NCBI RefSeq assembly: GCF_913778665.1
Contig: NZ_CAJYVQ010000008.1
Span: forward strand, 124,001-188,000
From: an uncultured Stenotrophomonas sp.
GTDB taxonomy: Bacteria; Pseudomonadota; Gammaproteobacteria; Xanthomonadales; Xanthomonadaceae
DNA: 64,000 bases
Reading direction: 5' to 3'
Shown: positions 18,078-28,637 of the stretch, piece by piece
Layout: every line of letters starts with the position of its first letter
Numbering within the stretch: position 1 is the stretch's first letter
The notes under the pieces: model-generated
What the model was told of the DNA's origin: nothing
Database searches by the model: none
The model's input: only the letters and a program-made list of their open reading frames with translations
Translations under genes and position numbers: made by a program

Positions 18078-19019
18078 TCATTCAAATCGATGTGGCCCAT
18101 CGGCGAAGCCCACGGTGACCGCGCCCTTGCCGACGTTGACCATACCGGTCAGGCTCATCACCGATTCGTAAACGCTCACCCCATGGGCGGCGCAGACCTC
18201 TTTCAACTGGGCGTAGCCGGGCAGGCTGCGCAGTTCGTCCAGTTCACCGCCATAGCTGACGCAGACTGTCGGCGTCATCAGCCCGGCGCGCACGCGCTGG
18301 CCCACCACTGAAAACAGTTTCTGCACGGCGTTGTCGAAGCCCTTGATCTTGGCCACCGGCCCGGTCTCGCCGCGGTAGCCATGCAGCACCGGCTTGATGT
18401 CCAGCGCGCTGCCCAGCGCGGCGCTGAGCAGGCCGACGCTGCGGTCGCCCTTGTGCCGTGCACGCGCACGCATGTAGTACAGGTCGCGGGTGACCATGTA
18501 GCCATGCACATTGCCGGCCAGTTCCTCCAGCCGCTCACGGATCTGCTGCACGCTGGCGTTGCTGTCGCGCAGGCGCACGGCCTCGATCGCGGTCACGGCC
18601 TGCGCCGCAAACAGGTTCTGGGTGTCGAGCACGCGCAGCGCGAACGGCGAGTGGTAGCCCGCCGCCTGCCGCACTGGCTTGTAGTCGTTGAGGATCGCGA
18701 AACTGGCCTGCAGCGCGTGGTCATGGATCGGGCTGCGGGTCTTGGTGATGGTCATGCAGAACACGTGGTCGTAATCGATCACCAGCTGCTGCAGGAACAG
18801 GTCGCGGATCTGGTTGACGCTGAAGGGGATGGTTTCCGCTTCAGCGCCATGCTCGGCCACGTGGGCGTGCAGGAAGCTCAGTGTGGCCTGCTCATCGCGG
18901 TGATCGGCCAGCACGGCTTCGCCGATGCGGACGGTGATCGGCAGCAGCACGATGTTGTGCTCGGCAATGAAGTCCTGCGGCAGGTCGCAGGCAGAGTCGA
19001 CGACGATTCCGATGCGCAT
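18078..19019 (-). CDS. DegV family fatty-acid-binding protein
   Basis: A 313-residue protein with the DegV N-terminus MRIGIVVDSACDLPQDFI, where the DSAC/DSTC segment binds the fatty-acid carboxylate. Further conserved parts are MTITKTRSPIHDHAL, LDTQNLFAAQ and the C-terminal VYESVMSLTGMVNVGKGAVTVGF. DegV proteins (FakB in Gram-positive bacteria) present fatty acids to a FakA kinase. Proteobacteria usually lack FakA, and none is in this window, so the role here is unclear. A terminator on this strand at 19070-19109 separates it from the operon upstream. Confidence 0.88.
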   Translation of the reverse strand: MRIGIVVDSACDLPQDFIAEHNIVLLPITVRIGEAVLADHRDEQATLSFLHAHVAEHGAEAETIPFSVNQIRDLFLQQLVIDYDHVFCMTITKTRSPIHDHALQASFAILNDYKPVRQAAGYHSPFALRVLDTQNLFAAQAVTAIEAVRLRDSNASVQQIRERLEELAGNVHGYMVTRDLYYMRARARHKGDRSVGLLSAALGSALDIKPVLHGYRGETGPVAKIKGFDNAVQKLFSVVGQRVRAGLMTPTVCVSYGGELDELRSLPGYAQLKEVCAAHGVSVYESVMSLTGMVNVGKGAVTVGFADGPHRFE

Positions 19020-19069
19020 CCGCGGCTCCCCCTCCAGGGCGGTTGTAGTTCGGAAATGTGAAATCTATC

Positions 19070-19109
19070 TCAAAACCTGGCGTGGCGCGCGAGGGGAACA
19101 CGCCACGCC
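19070..19109 (-). terminator. Intrinsic terminator of the amidohydrolase/isomerase operon
   Basis: A 9-bp stem GGCGTGGCG/CGCCACGCC lies 5 nt after the isomerase stop codon. On the minus strand it is followed by AGGTTTT, a short U-run. The loop is 13 nt. Confidence 0.7.
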
Positions 19110-19113
19110 CTGT

Positions 19114-19746
19114 TCAGCGATTGCGCTGCACCGCCACCGGCAGGCTGTCCAGGCGTTGCCATTCGGGCTGCTGCAGCAGGGCCGGATCGGCCAGTACGGC
19201 CGCCATCAGCGGGTGGGCGTCGTTGCCCCAGAACAGGTCCTGGTCAATGGCCAGGGTCGGGACCCCGAACACGCCCGCGCCAATTGCGGCTTCCGTGTTG
19301 CGCCGCAGTTGCTCTTTTACCGCCGGACCGGCAATGGCGGTTGCGACATCTTCGATGCCCAGCTGCGCACCCGGTTCGCGCAGGGCCTCGGCGCTGTCAC
19401 CGGCGCGGCCATCGCGCCAGATCCAGTCGAACAGCACGTCCACCGCCTGCGCGCTGGCACCGGCGGCCAGGCACAGGCGCAGCGCCGACAGCGGATTGAA
19501 CGGATGGCCGGGCGGAAAGCGCATCGGGGTGCCCTCGGCCTGTGCGGTCCACTGCAGGTGGCGGTAGGCGAAGCGGCGCTTGGCGGGGATTTCCGCCGGG
19601 CCCAGGTTGCCGAGGTGATGCAGCACCGCGCCGAAGGCGATCGGCACCGTCTGGATCTGTGCGAACTGCGGCAGCTGTTTCAGCTTCTGCCAGTGCAGGT
19701 AGGAGTAGGGCGAGACGAAATCGAAGTACCAGCGCAGTGTTGCCAT
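19114..19746 (-). CDS. 2-hydroxychromene-2-carboxylate isomerase / DsbA-like (kappa-GST) oxidoreductase
   Basis: A cytosolic thioredoxin-fold protein of 210 residues with an inserted helical domain. The N-terminus LRWYFDFVSPYSYLHWQKL is the family hallmark, with Ser in place of the DsbA CxxC. The cis-proline loop is GVFGVPTLAID, and the end has FWGNDAHPLMAAVLADP. NahD-type enzymes isomerise hydroxychromene carboxylate with glutathione in naphthalene breakdown. Most homologues in non-degraders are of unknown substrate, and no aromatic pathway is nearby. ATG 19746 lies 19 nt after the upstream amidohydrolase stop, so it is the third gene of that operon. Confidence 0.88.
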   Translation of the reverse strand: MATLRWYFDFVSPYSYLHWQKLKQLPQFAQIQTVPIAFGAVLHHLGNLGPAEIPAKRRFAYRHLQWTAQAEGTPMRFPPGHPFNPLSALRLCLAAGASAQAVDVLFDWIWRDGRAGDSAEALREPGAQLGIEDVATAIAGPAVKEQLRRNTEAAIGAGVFGVPTLAIDQDLFWGNDAHPLMAAVLADPALLQQPEWQRLDSLPVAVQRNR

Positions 19747-19765
19747 GGGGGGTGTTCCTATGCGG

Positions 19766-21028
19766 TCAGGGGCGCGCGTTGCGCTGCAGGTAGCGATCGC
19801 GCAGGTCGGTCTGGCGCGAGCGCATCGGCATCGCGCGGCCGCCCAGCCAGACCTGTTCGGCATAGTGCGCCACGTCCAGCGGGTCGCCTTCCCACAGCAC
19901 CAGGTCGGCGCGCTTGCCCGGCTCGATGCTGCCGATCTGCTCGGCCACGCCGAACGCCTGTGCGGGAACCCGGGTCAGCCCGGCCAGACCGTCGGCCCAG
20001 GGCAGGCCGTTGGCCACCGCATTGCCGGCCAGCTGGCGCATCTTGCGCGCGTTGTGGGTGGCGTCGCTGCGCTGCACGAACGACACCGGCACGCCGGCGC
20101 GCTGCAGGCGTGCGGCGTTTTCCAGGGTGGCGCCGATCTGGTCGAAGCTGGCCGGCAGGTTGGCCAGCACGTCAACGAACACCGGCACCTGTGCCGCAGC
20201 CAGCTCCGGCGCGACCTGCCAGGCTTCGCCGGCACCGGCAATGGCGATCTTCACCTTCTCGCGCGCAGCCCAGCGCAACAGCTGGCGGATGTCCGAGGCA
20301 CGATCGACCTCCACCACGATGCGGCCCTGGCCAGCCAGGTAGCGGCTGAGCGTGCGGCGCCCGGCCGGAGTCAACAGCGCGTGCGGCGAATCCGCAGCAA
20401 CCTGGCCGCGTGCTTCGTCGACCATCTGCTGCAGCAGCATCCATTGCGCGGCGCGCGAATGCCCGGTCAGCTCCGATGCCGCCGCGCCCAGACGCAGGAA
20501 CAGCGCGCGCGGGCCAATCGGGTCGACGCTGCCGTCCAACCGCATCACGCCGCCCTGGCCGGCCACGAAGCCGCCACCGGTGGCGGCCCCAAGTGCGGTG
20601 AAACCGAAACCCTCCAGCCGCGTCACCGGGATCAGCACTGAGGCCGGGTTGTAGGCCAGGGTGACGTCGAACTCCGGGCGCAACGGCTGCTGGCCGAGCT
20701 TCAGCGAACTGTCCACCGTGCTCGATTCACCCGAGACCTCTTCAATGCCGGTCTCGGTGATGCCTCCGAACAGGGCCGGGGTCAGCGGCCGGCCGTTGGC
20801 TTCGACCACAGTCGCTCCGGCCGGCGCGGACAGGCCGGGGCCGACCGCGCGGATGATGCCGCCCTGCACCAGCACGTCGGCGTTCTGCAGGCTGCCGCGC
20901 GCGCTGGCAGTGTGCACTGTCGCGTTGCGCACCAGCAGGTCCTGCGCCGATGCCGTGGTTGCCAGCAACAGCAATGCCGCCACGGTAGCGCCGGGCCATG
21001 CCCGGCGATGCTTGTTCAACGCACCCAT
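19766..21028 (-). CDS. Exported amidohydrolase-like protein lacking the HxH metal motif
   Basis: A 420-residue protein with a signal peptide (about residues 1-28, ending TTASA-QD) and the amidohydrolase beta-sandwich (LLVRNATVHTASARG, and C-terminal IGSIEPGKRADLVLWEGDPL). Where active members read PGxxDxHxH, this one has PLTPALFGGITETGIEEVSG, so the two first metal-binding histidines are missing. Later metal-ligand motifs are also not evident. It is probably catalytically dead or uses another chemistry. Its start codon overlaps by one base the stop of the upstream intact paralogue (TGATG). The two products may form a periplasmic heterocomplex. Fold assignment is strong; function is unknown. 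Confidence 0.85.
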   Translation of the reverse strand: MGALNKHRRAWPGATVAALLLLATTASAQDLLVRNATVHTASARGSLQNADVLVQGGIIRAVGPGLSAPAGATVVEANGRPLTPALFGGITETGIEEVSGESSTVDSSLKLGQQPLRPEFDVTLAYNPASVLIPVTRLEGFGFTALGAATGGGFVAGQGGVMRLDGSVDPIGPRALFLRLGAAASELTGHSRAAQWMLLQQMVDEARGQVAADSPHALLTPAGRRTLSRYLAGQGRIVVEVDRASDIRQLLRWAAREKVKIAIAGAGEAWQVAPELAAAQVPVFVDVLANLPASFDQIGATLENAARLQRAGVPVSFVQRSDATHNARKMRQLAGNAVANGLPWADGLAGLTRVPAQAFGVAEQIGSIEPGKRADLVLWEGDPLDVAHYAEQVWLGGRAMPMRSRQTDLRDRYLQRNARP

Positions 21029-22437
21029 CAGCGTATCTCCTGCCCAAGCTGGAAATCGGAACGCGGCGTGCTCGCCGGCGCGCTGCGGTCATACAGCCGG
21101 CGGCCATCAATGAAGACCTGCTCGGCCAGCGCATACGAACTGAAAGGGTTGCCGTTCCACACCACCACGTCGGCCATCTTGCCGGCCTCCAGGGTGCCGG
21201 TCTGGTCCTCGATGCCCAGCGCCCTGGCGGCGTTGGCCGTCATCCAGGTAATGGCATGTTCGGGCGTGATCTCCGGCATGCGTGCACGTCGCGCCGAGGC
21301 CATCACCTTGGCCGCCTCCTGGTTCAGGCGCTGGATGCCCTCGGGTGAATCGGAATGTACGATGGCGCAGCTGTTCTTCGGGCGGTCGACCAGCGCGATG
21401 TTCTCCTGGATGCCGTCGAAGGCTTCCATCTTGAAGCCCCACCAGTCGGCCCACAACGCACCACAGACGCCGTCGGCGGCCAGCCGGTCAGCCAGCTTGT
21501 AGGCCTCCACGCCGTGGTGGAAGGCGGCCACCTTGAAGCCGAACTCCTTTGCCAGATCGAGCATGGTGGCCATTTCGTCGGCACGGTAGCAGTGGATGTG
21601 CACGCGGATGTCGCCTTCGATGGCCCCGGCCAGCGTGTCCAGCTTGAGATCGCGCTTGCCGCCGGCATCACCGGCGCTGTCGCCCTTGTCGCTGCCGAAC
21701 CAGCCCTTGCGCTTGGCCGGCTTGGGCGTGTTCTTGGCGATGTAGTCGGCGGCATCGATGAAGGCGGCACGGTAGCCGGCCACATTGCCCATGCGCGTGG
21801 CCGGGGCTACGCCCTTGCCTTCGCCGTAGACCCGCTTGGGGTTCTCGCCGCAGGCCATCTTCAGCCCCCACGGCGCGCCGGGAAACTTCATCGCCTGGTA
21901 GGTGATGGCCGGTACGTTCTTCAGAGTGACGCCGCGGCCGCCGACCAGGTTGGCCGAGCCGGGCAGCACCTGCATGCTGGTCACGCCGCCGGCCAGCGCG
22001 GTGGCGAAGCCCGGGTCCTGCGGCCACACCGAGTGCTCGGCCCAGACGTTGGCGGTGACCGGCGCGGTGACTTCGTTACCGTCGCTGTGCGCGCCGACGC
22101 CCGGGCTGGGGTAGACGCCCAGGTGCGAGTGCACGTCGATCAGGCCGGGGGTGACCCACTTGCCCTGCGCATCGATGCGGGTGATGCCGGCGTCGGCCTG
22201 CAGCTGGTGGCCGACCGCAACGATACGACCGTCGCGCAGCAGCACGTCGGCATTGTCCAGGCGCTGGCCGGTGCCGGTCAGTACGGTGGCGTTCTGGATC
22301 AGCACCGGCGCATCCGGATGCGCCTGGTAGGTGCTGGGGTAGGGGTCGGCGACGAAGCGCGAGGCGCCCACCGCAGGAGCGGTGCTCAGTGAGGCCAACG
22401 CCAGGCCAAGCCCGGCGCGCAACAGCGTGGATGGCAT
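21028..22437 (-). CDS. Exported metal-dependent amidohydrolase (imidazolonepropionase/dipeptidase-like)
   Basis: A 469-residue protein with a signal peptide (residues 1-25, ending in VGA-SR). The metal-binding motif is complete: VTPGLIDVHSHLGVYPSPG near residue 95. Further conserved His/Asp segments are VHIHCYRADEM, KVAAFHHGVEAY and IVHSDSPEG. The C-terminus IEDQTGTLEAGKMADVVVWNG closes the composite beta-sandwich. It should hydrolyse an amide, possibly a cyclic or N-acyl dipeptide, in the periplasm. A Gly/Lys-rich insertion (about residues 240-260) is unusual. It is the first gene of an operon with a motif-less paralogue and a DsbA-like isomerase. The substrate is unknown. Confidence 0.9.
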   Translation of the reverse strand: MPSTLLRAGLGLALASLSTAPAVGASRFVADPYPSTYQAHPDAPVLIQNATVLTGTGQRLDNADVLLRDGRIVAVGHQLQADAGITRIDAQGKWVTPGLIDVHSHLGVYPSPGVGAHSDGNEVTAPVTANVWAEHSVWPQDPGFATALAGGVTSMQVLPGSANLVGGRGVTLKNVPAITYQAMKFPGAPWGLKMACGENPKRVYGEGKGVAPATRMGNVAGYRAAFIDAADYIAKNTPKPAKRKGWFGSDKGDSAGDAGGKRDLKLDTLAGAIEGDIRVHIHCYRADEMATMLDLAKEFGFKVAAFHHGVEAYKLADRLAADGVCGALWADWWGFKMEAFDGIQENIALVDRPKNSCAIVHSDSPEGIQRLNQEAAKVMASARRARMPEITPEHAITWMTANAARALGIEDQTGTLEAGKMADVVVWNGNPFSSYALAEQVFIDGRRLYDRSAPASTPRSDFQLGQEIR

Positions 22438-22685
22438 GCAGATTCCCCTGGCAGGCGCGTGAATCCACCGACGCTATCCGGCGCCGGGGGAGGTTGCCAA
22501 GTGACGTTGGGCACGGGCGGATGTAGGAATTTCCCTATACAGAAATTGTGAACGAAGCATTAATTTTTGATGACACCTGCGATGTTCGAACGCAGCAGCG
22601 TGTAGCTCTCCTCTTGCTGCCAGCCCTGTGCCAACGCGCACGGCTGGCATCGCACTTCCCATGGAATTCAAGGACGTACCTGTTG

Positions 22686-26075
<3,390 letters not shown>

Positions 26076-26082
26076 GGCAGGT

Positions 26083-26098
26083 GATTCCCGCGGGAATC
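26083..26098. repeat. Perfect 16-bp palindrome after the autotransporter gene
   Basis: GATTCCCGCGGGAATC is fully self-complementary and lies 8 nt after the stop codon. It has no loop, so it is not a classical terminator stem and could be a protein-binding site or a cruciform. Confidence 0.5.
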
Positions 26099-26105
26099 AA
26101 TGGGA

Positions 26106-26131
26106 GGGCGGCCGCAGGGCCGCCCTTCTTC
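26106..26131 (+). terminator. Intrinsic terminator of the autotransporter gene
   Basis: An 8-bp perfect stem GGGCGGCC/GGCCGCCC with loop GCAG is followed by TTCTTC. It lies 31 nt after the stop codon. Confidence 0.75.
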
Positions 26132-26165
26132 GTTGCAGTCAGGTGTGGGGCGGCAGGCGCGCGCC

Positions 26166-26171
26166 TACAAT
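26166..26171 (+). promoter_or_regulatory. Candidate -10 element for the AMP nucleosidase gene
   Basis: TACAAT, matching the consensus in five of six positions, lies 27 nt upstream of the ATG at 26199 and just after the previous gene's terminator. Confidence 0.45.
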
Positions 26172-26198
26172 GGCCCCCCACGCCGTTCCGGACCGCCC

Positions 26199-26975
26199 AT
26201 GAAGAGCAAGCAGGAAATCGTCGACAACTGGCTGCCGCGTTACACCGGCGTGCCGCTGGACCAGTTCGGACAGCACATCCTGCTGACCAACTTCGGCGGC
26301 TACCTGCACACGTTTTCCGAGCTGACCGGTGCGCCCATCATCGGCCTGGACCGGCCGATGGCCAGTGCCACCATCGACGGCATCACCATGATCAATTTCG
26401 GCATGGGCAGCCCCAATGCCGCGATCATCATGGACCTGCTGTCGGCGGTGATGCCCAAGGCGGTGCTGTTCCTGGGCAAGTGCGGTGGCCTCAAGCGCAA
26501 GAACCAGCTGGGCGACCTGGTGCTGCCGATCGCCGCGATCCGGGGCGAGGGTACCTCGGGCGATTACCTGCCGCCGGAAGTGCCGGCACTGCCGGCGTTC
26601 GCGCTGCAGCGTGCGGTGTCGACCATGATCCGCGACCTCGGCCACGACTACTGGACCGGCACCGTCTACACGACCAACCGCCGGGTCTGGGAGCACGACG
26701 AGGCGTTCAAGGAACGGTTGCGGGCGATGCGCTGCATGGCCATCGACATGGAAACGGCCACGGTGTTCGCGGCCGGTTTCGCCAACCACATTCCCAGCGG
26801 CGCGCTGCTGCTGGTCTCGGACCAGCCAATGATTCCAGATGGGGTCAAGACCGAGGCCTCCGATGCCAAGGTCAGCTCCCAGTTCGTGGAAAACCATATC
26901 CAGATCGGCATCGAGGCGCTTAAGCTTATCCGGCGCAACGGCAAGTCGGTCCGCCACCTGCGCTTTGACGAATGA
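26199..26975 (+). CDS. amn: AMP nucleosidase, short form (catalytic phosphorylase-fold domain only)
   Basis: Expected to cleave AMP to adenine and ribose-5-phosphate, or a related nucleoside. The 258-residue protein is a nucleoside-phosphorylase fold with FGMGSPNAAIIMDLLSAVMPK, VLFLGKCGGLKRKNQLGDLV and the purine/ribose-binding IDMETATVFAAGF. These match the C-terminal half of E. coli Amn, which is about 484 residues. The N-terminal allosteric half is absent, so ATP/phosphate regulation as in E. coli is not expected. ATG 26199 fits the start of the domain. DUF924 follows 43 bp downstream on the same strand. Confidence 0.88.
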   Translation: MKSKQEIVDNWLPRYTGVPLDQFGQHILLTNFGGYLHTFSELTGAPIIGLDRPMASATIDGITMINFGMGSPNAAIIMDLLSAVMPKAVLFLGKCGGLKRKNQLGDLVLPIAAIRGEGTSGDYLPPEVPALPAFALQRAVSTMIRDLGHDYWTGTVYTTNRRVWEHDEAFKERLRAMRCMAIDMETATVFAAGFANHIPSGALLLVSDQPMIPDGVKTEASDAKVSSQFVENHIQIGIEALKLIRRNGKSVRHLRFDE

Positions 26976-27018
26976 CGATGATGGCCTGGCGCGGCGCGCG
27001 GGCCCTGGAGAGTAGGTG

Positions 27019-27558
27019 ATGGACGTTGCCGCGCAAGTGGTGGAATTCTGGAAGGAGGCGGGCCCTGCGAAGTGGTTCGCCCGCGACGATGCGTTCGACG
27101 CGCAGTTCCGCCGGTTGTTCCTGGATGAGCATTTCGCCGCGGCGTCGCGCGCGCGCGAGCATTGGCTGGGCAGTGCTGAAGGCGCGCTGGCGCTGATGCT
27201 GCTGCTTGACCAGTTCCCGCGCAACTGCTTCCGCGGGACCGCCCATTCCTACGCCACCGATGGTCTGGCGCGGCATTACGCCATGCGTGCGATCGAGGAA
27301 GGCCTGGATCTGCAGCTGGTGCCCAAGCTGCGCGCCTTCATCTACCTGCCGTTCGAGCATTCCGAGGATCCGCTGGACCAGGACCGTTCGGTGGCGATGT
27401 TCGATGTGCTGGGTGACAAGGAATATCTGCAGTACGCCGAACTGCACCGCGACATCATCCGTCGCTTCGGGCGTTTCCCGCACCGCAACGCGGTACTGGG
27501 CCGCATTCCGACGCCGGAAGAACTGGATTACCTGGCCGAAGGCGGGTTTGCCGGGTAG
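27019..27558 (+). CDS. DUF924 family protein
   Basis: A soluble, helical 179-residue protein. VVEFWKEAGPAKWFARDDAF, then LLLDQFPRNCFRGTAHSYATD, LPFEHSEDPLDQDRSV and the C-terminal PHRNAVLGRIPTPEELDYL are the signatures of DUF924. The fold is TPR-like and its function is unknown. ATG 27019 is adjacent to an in-frame GTG at 27016. It follows the AMP nucleosidase gene closely and may be in the same transcript. Its TAG stop (27556-27558) is part of a GTAG-tagged repeat, after which comes a strong hairpin. Confidence 0.88.
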   Translation: MDVAAQVVEFWKEAGPAKWFARDDAFDAQFRRLFLDEHFAAASRAREHWLGSAEGALALMLLLDQFPRNCFRGTAHSYATDGLARHYAMRAIEEGLDLQLVPKLRAFIYLPFEHSEDPLDQDRSVAMFDVLGDKEYLQYAELHRDIIRRFGRFPHRNAVLGRIPTPEELDYLAEGGFAG

Positions 27559-27577
27559 ATGCACGCCATGCGTGGAT
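27555..27577 (+). repeat. SMAG element whose GTAG tag supplies the DUF924 stop codon
   Basis: GTAG at 27555-27558 is followed by ATGCACGCCATGCGTGGAT, an imperfect palindrome nearly identical to the untagged copy at 4127-4145. The TAG of the tag is the in-frame stop of the preceding gene. Confidence 0.8.
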
Positions 27578-27578
27578 A

Positions 27579-27610
27579 CAGAAAACGCCGGCGAATGCCG
27601 GCGTTTTCTG
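27579..27610. terminator. Strong hairpin terminator between the DUF924 and grx4 genes
   Basis: CAGAAAACGCCGGC pairs perfectly with GCCGGCGTTTTCTG around GAAT, a 14-bp stem. A-tracts and T-tracts are inside the stem on both sides, so it can serve the two convergent genes. Confidence 0.8.
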
Positions 27611-27615
27611 TGCGG

Positions 27616-27654
27616 GGGGTCGGAGCCCTTTCCTGCGGAAAGGGATCCGACCCC
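27616..27654. repeat. Long hairpin with GGGGTCGGA/TCCGACCCC ends
   Basis: A 9-bp outer stem and an 8-bp inner stem (CCCTTTCC/GGAAAGGG) are separated by a single mismatch and closed by TGC. The outer end is shared with hairpins at 5374-5406 and 4088-4102. It lies just before the grx4 stop (convergent) and may be part of its terminator region. Confidence 0.6.
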
Positions 27655-27666
27655 ATGCCGGGAAGA

Positions 27667-28593
27667 TCAGTACTTCGGCACGCCGTTGTCGACGTCTTCG
27701 GACCAGGCATTGATGCCGCCGGTGACGTTGAACACCTTGGTGAAGCCCAGCGCGCGGAACTGCTCGGCAGCCTGGGCGCTGCGGCCACCGTGGTGGCACA
27801 GGAAGGCCAGCGCGGTGTCCTTCGGCAGGGCTTCCAGCTCGGCGCGTCCGTTGCCGTCGAAGCTCTTGAACGGCACGCCGACGGCGGCGATGGCGCGCTC
27901 GTCGGCCGGTCGCACATCCACCAGGGTGATGTTGCCGGCGCGCACCAGGTCATCGGCATCGCGCACGCTGATTTCCTGCACCGGCTTGGGTGCGTTCGGG
28001 TTGTCGATGGCCAGGCCCTTGCCGCGGATGTCGTCCACCCAGTCGATGGTGATGCCGTTGGCGCGGCGGGCGCTGGCCAGGTCGAACTGCACGCGCAGGC
28101 CGTTGGACTCGGCAGCAATCGCGCCTTCGTCGTGCGGGGCCAGCTGGAAGTTCGGCTGGAAGCCGGCATCGATGCTCAGCTGCAGGGCAGCGCCCGGGGC
28201 GTCGGCCAGCGCGCTCTTGAGCATTTCCACGGCGGCCGGGGTGACGGTGATGCTCGGCGGGGTGCGGTCCGGCGCGGCCAGGCCCAGCACGCTGCTCAGC
28301 TCACCGCTGGCGGCCATCTGCAGCACGATGTCGCTGCCACCGACCAGCTCGCCATCGATGTACAGCTGCGGGATGGTCGGCCAATCGCCGTAGGCCTTGA
28401 TGCCTTCGCGGATTTCCTGGTCGGCCAGCACGTTGACGTGGGCGAACTCGACGCCCAGGTCCTGCAGGGCGCCAACGGCCTTGGCCGAGAAACCACACTG
28501 CGGCATCGACGGCTGGCCCTTCATGAACAGCACGACGCGGTTGGCGTTGAGAATGGATTCGATGCGCGAACGCAGGGCGGGATCGAGGGACAT
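27667..28593 (-). CDS. Grx4-type monothiol glutaredoxin fused to an A-type carrier-like domain and a rhodanese domain
   Basis: A 308-residue three-domain cytosolic protein. Residues 1-105 are a class II monothiol glutaredoxin with active site CGFS at 33-36 plus WPTIPQLYIDGELVGGSDI for glutathione/Fe-S binding. Residues about 115-205 resemble a HesB/IscA A-type carrier (ITVTPAAVEMLKSAL, FQPNFQLAPHDEGA) but have none of its three cysteines. Residues about 210-308 are a rhodanese domain with catalytic loop CHHGGRS (Cys266). Grx4 proteins carry [2Fe-2S] clusters in Fe-S trafficking; the rhodanese domain suggests sulfur transfer. ATG 28593 is used; the frame continues open upstream. The gene is divergent from a polysaccharide deacetylase gene. 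Confidence 0.92.
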   Translation of the reverse strand: MSLDPALRSRIESILNANRVVLFMKGQPSMPQCGFSAKAVGALQDLGVEFAHVNVLADQEIREGIKAYGDWPTIPQLYIDGELVGGSDIVLQMAASGELSSVLGLAAPDRTPPSITVTPAAVEMLKSALADAPGAALQLSIDAGFQPNFQLAPHDEGAIAAESNGLRVQFDLASARRANGITIDWVDDIRGKGLAIDNPNAPKPVQEISVRDADDLVRAGNITLVDVRPADERAIAAVGVPFKSFDGNGRAELEALPKDTALAFLCHHGGRSAQAAEQFRALGFTKVFNVTGGINAWSEDVDNGVPKY

Positions 28594-28637
28594 GGACGTC
28601 GGGGTTCCGGGAATTCGAATCAGTAATTCTACCCCCC

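Noticed and set aside
18078-19019. DegV as part of a FakA/FakB fatty acid kinase system
   Set aside because: No DAK-like FakA gene is present in the window and the neighbours are unrelated, so only the binding-protein role is supported.
27555-27654. Possible riboswitch or CRISPR-like array from clustered palindromes
   Set aside because: The three palindromes are different from one another (SMAG, terminator, GGTCGGA hairpin), with no repeated unit or spacers and no leader position before a gene.
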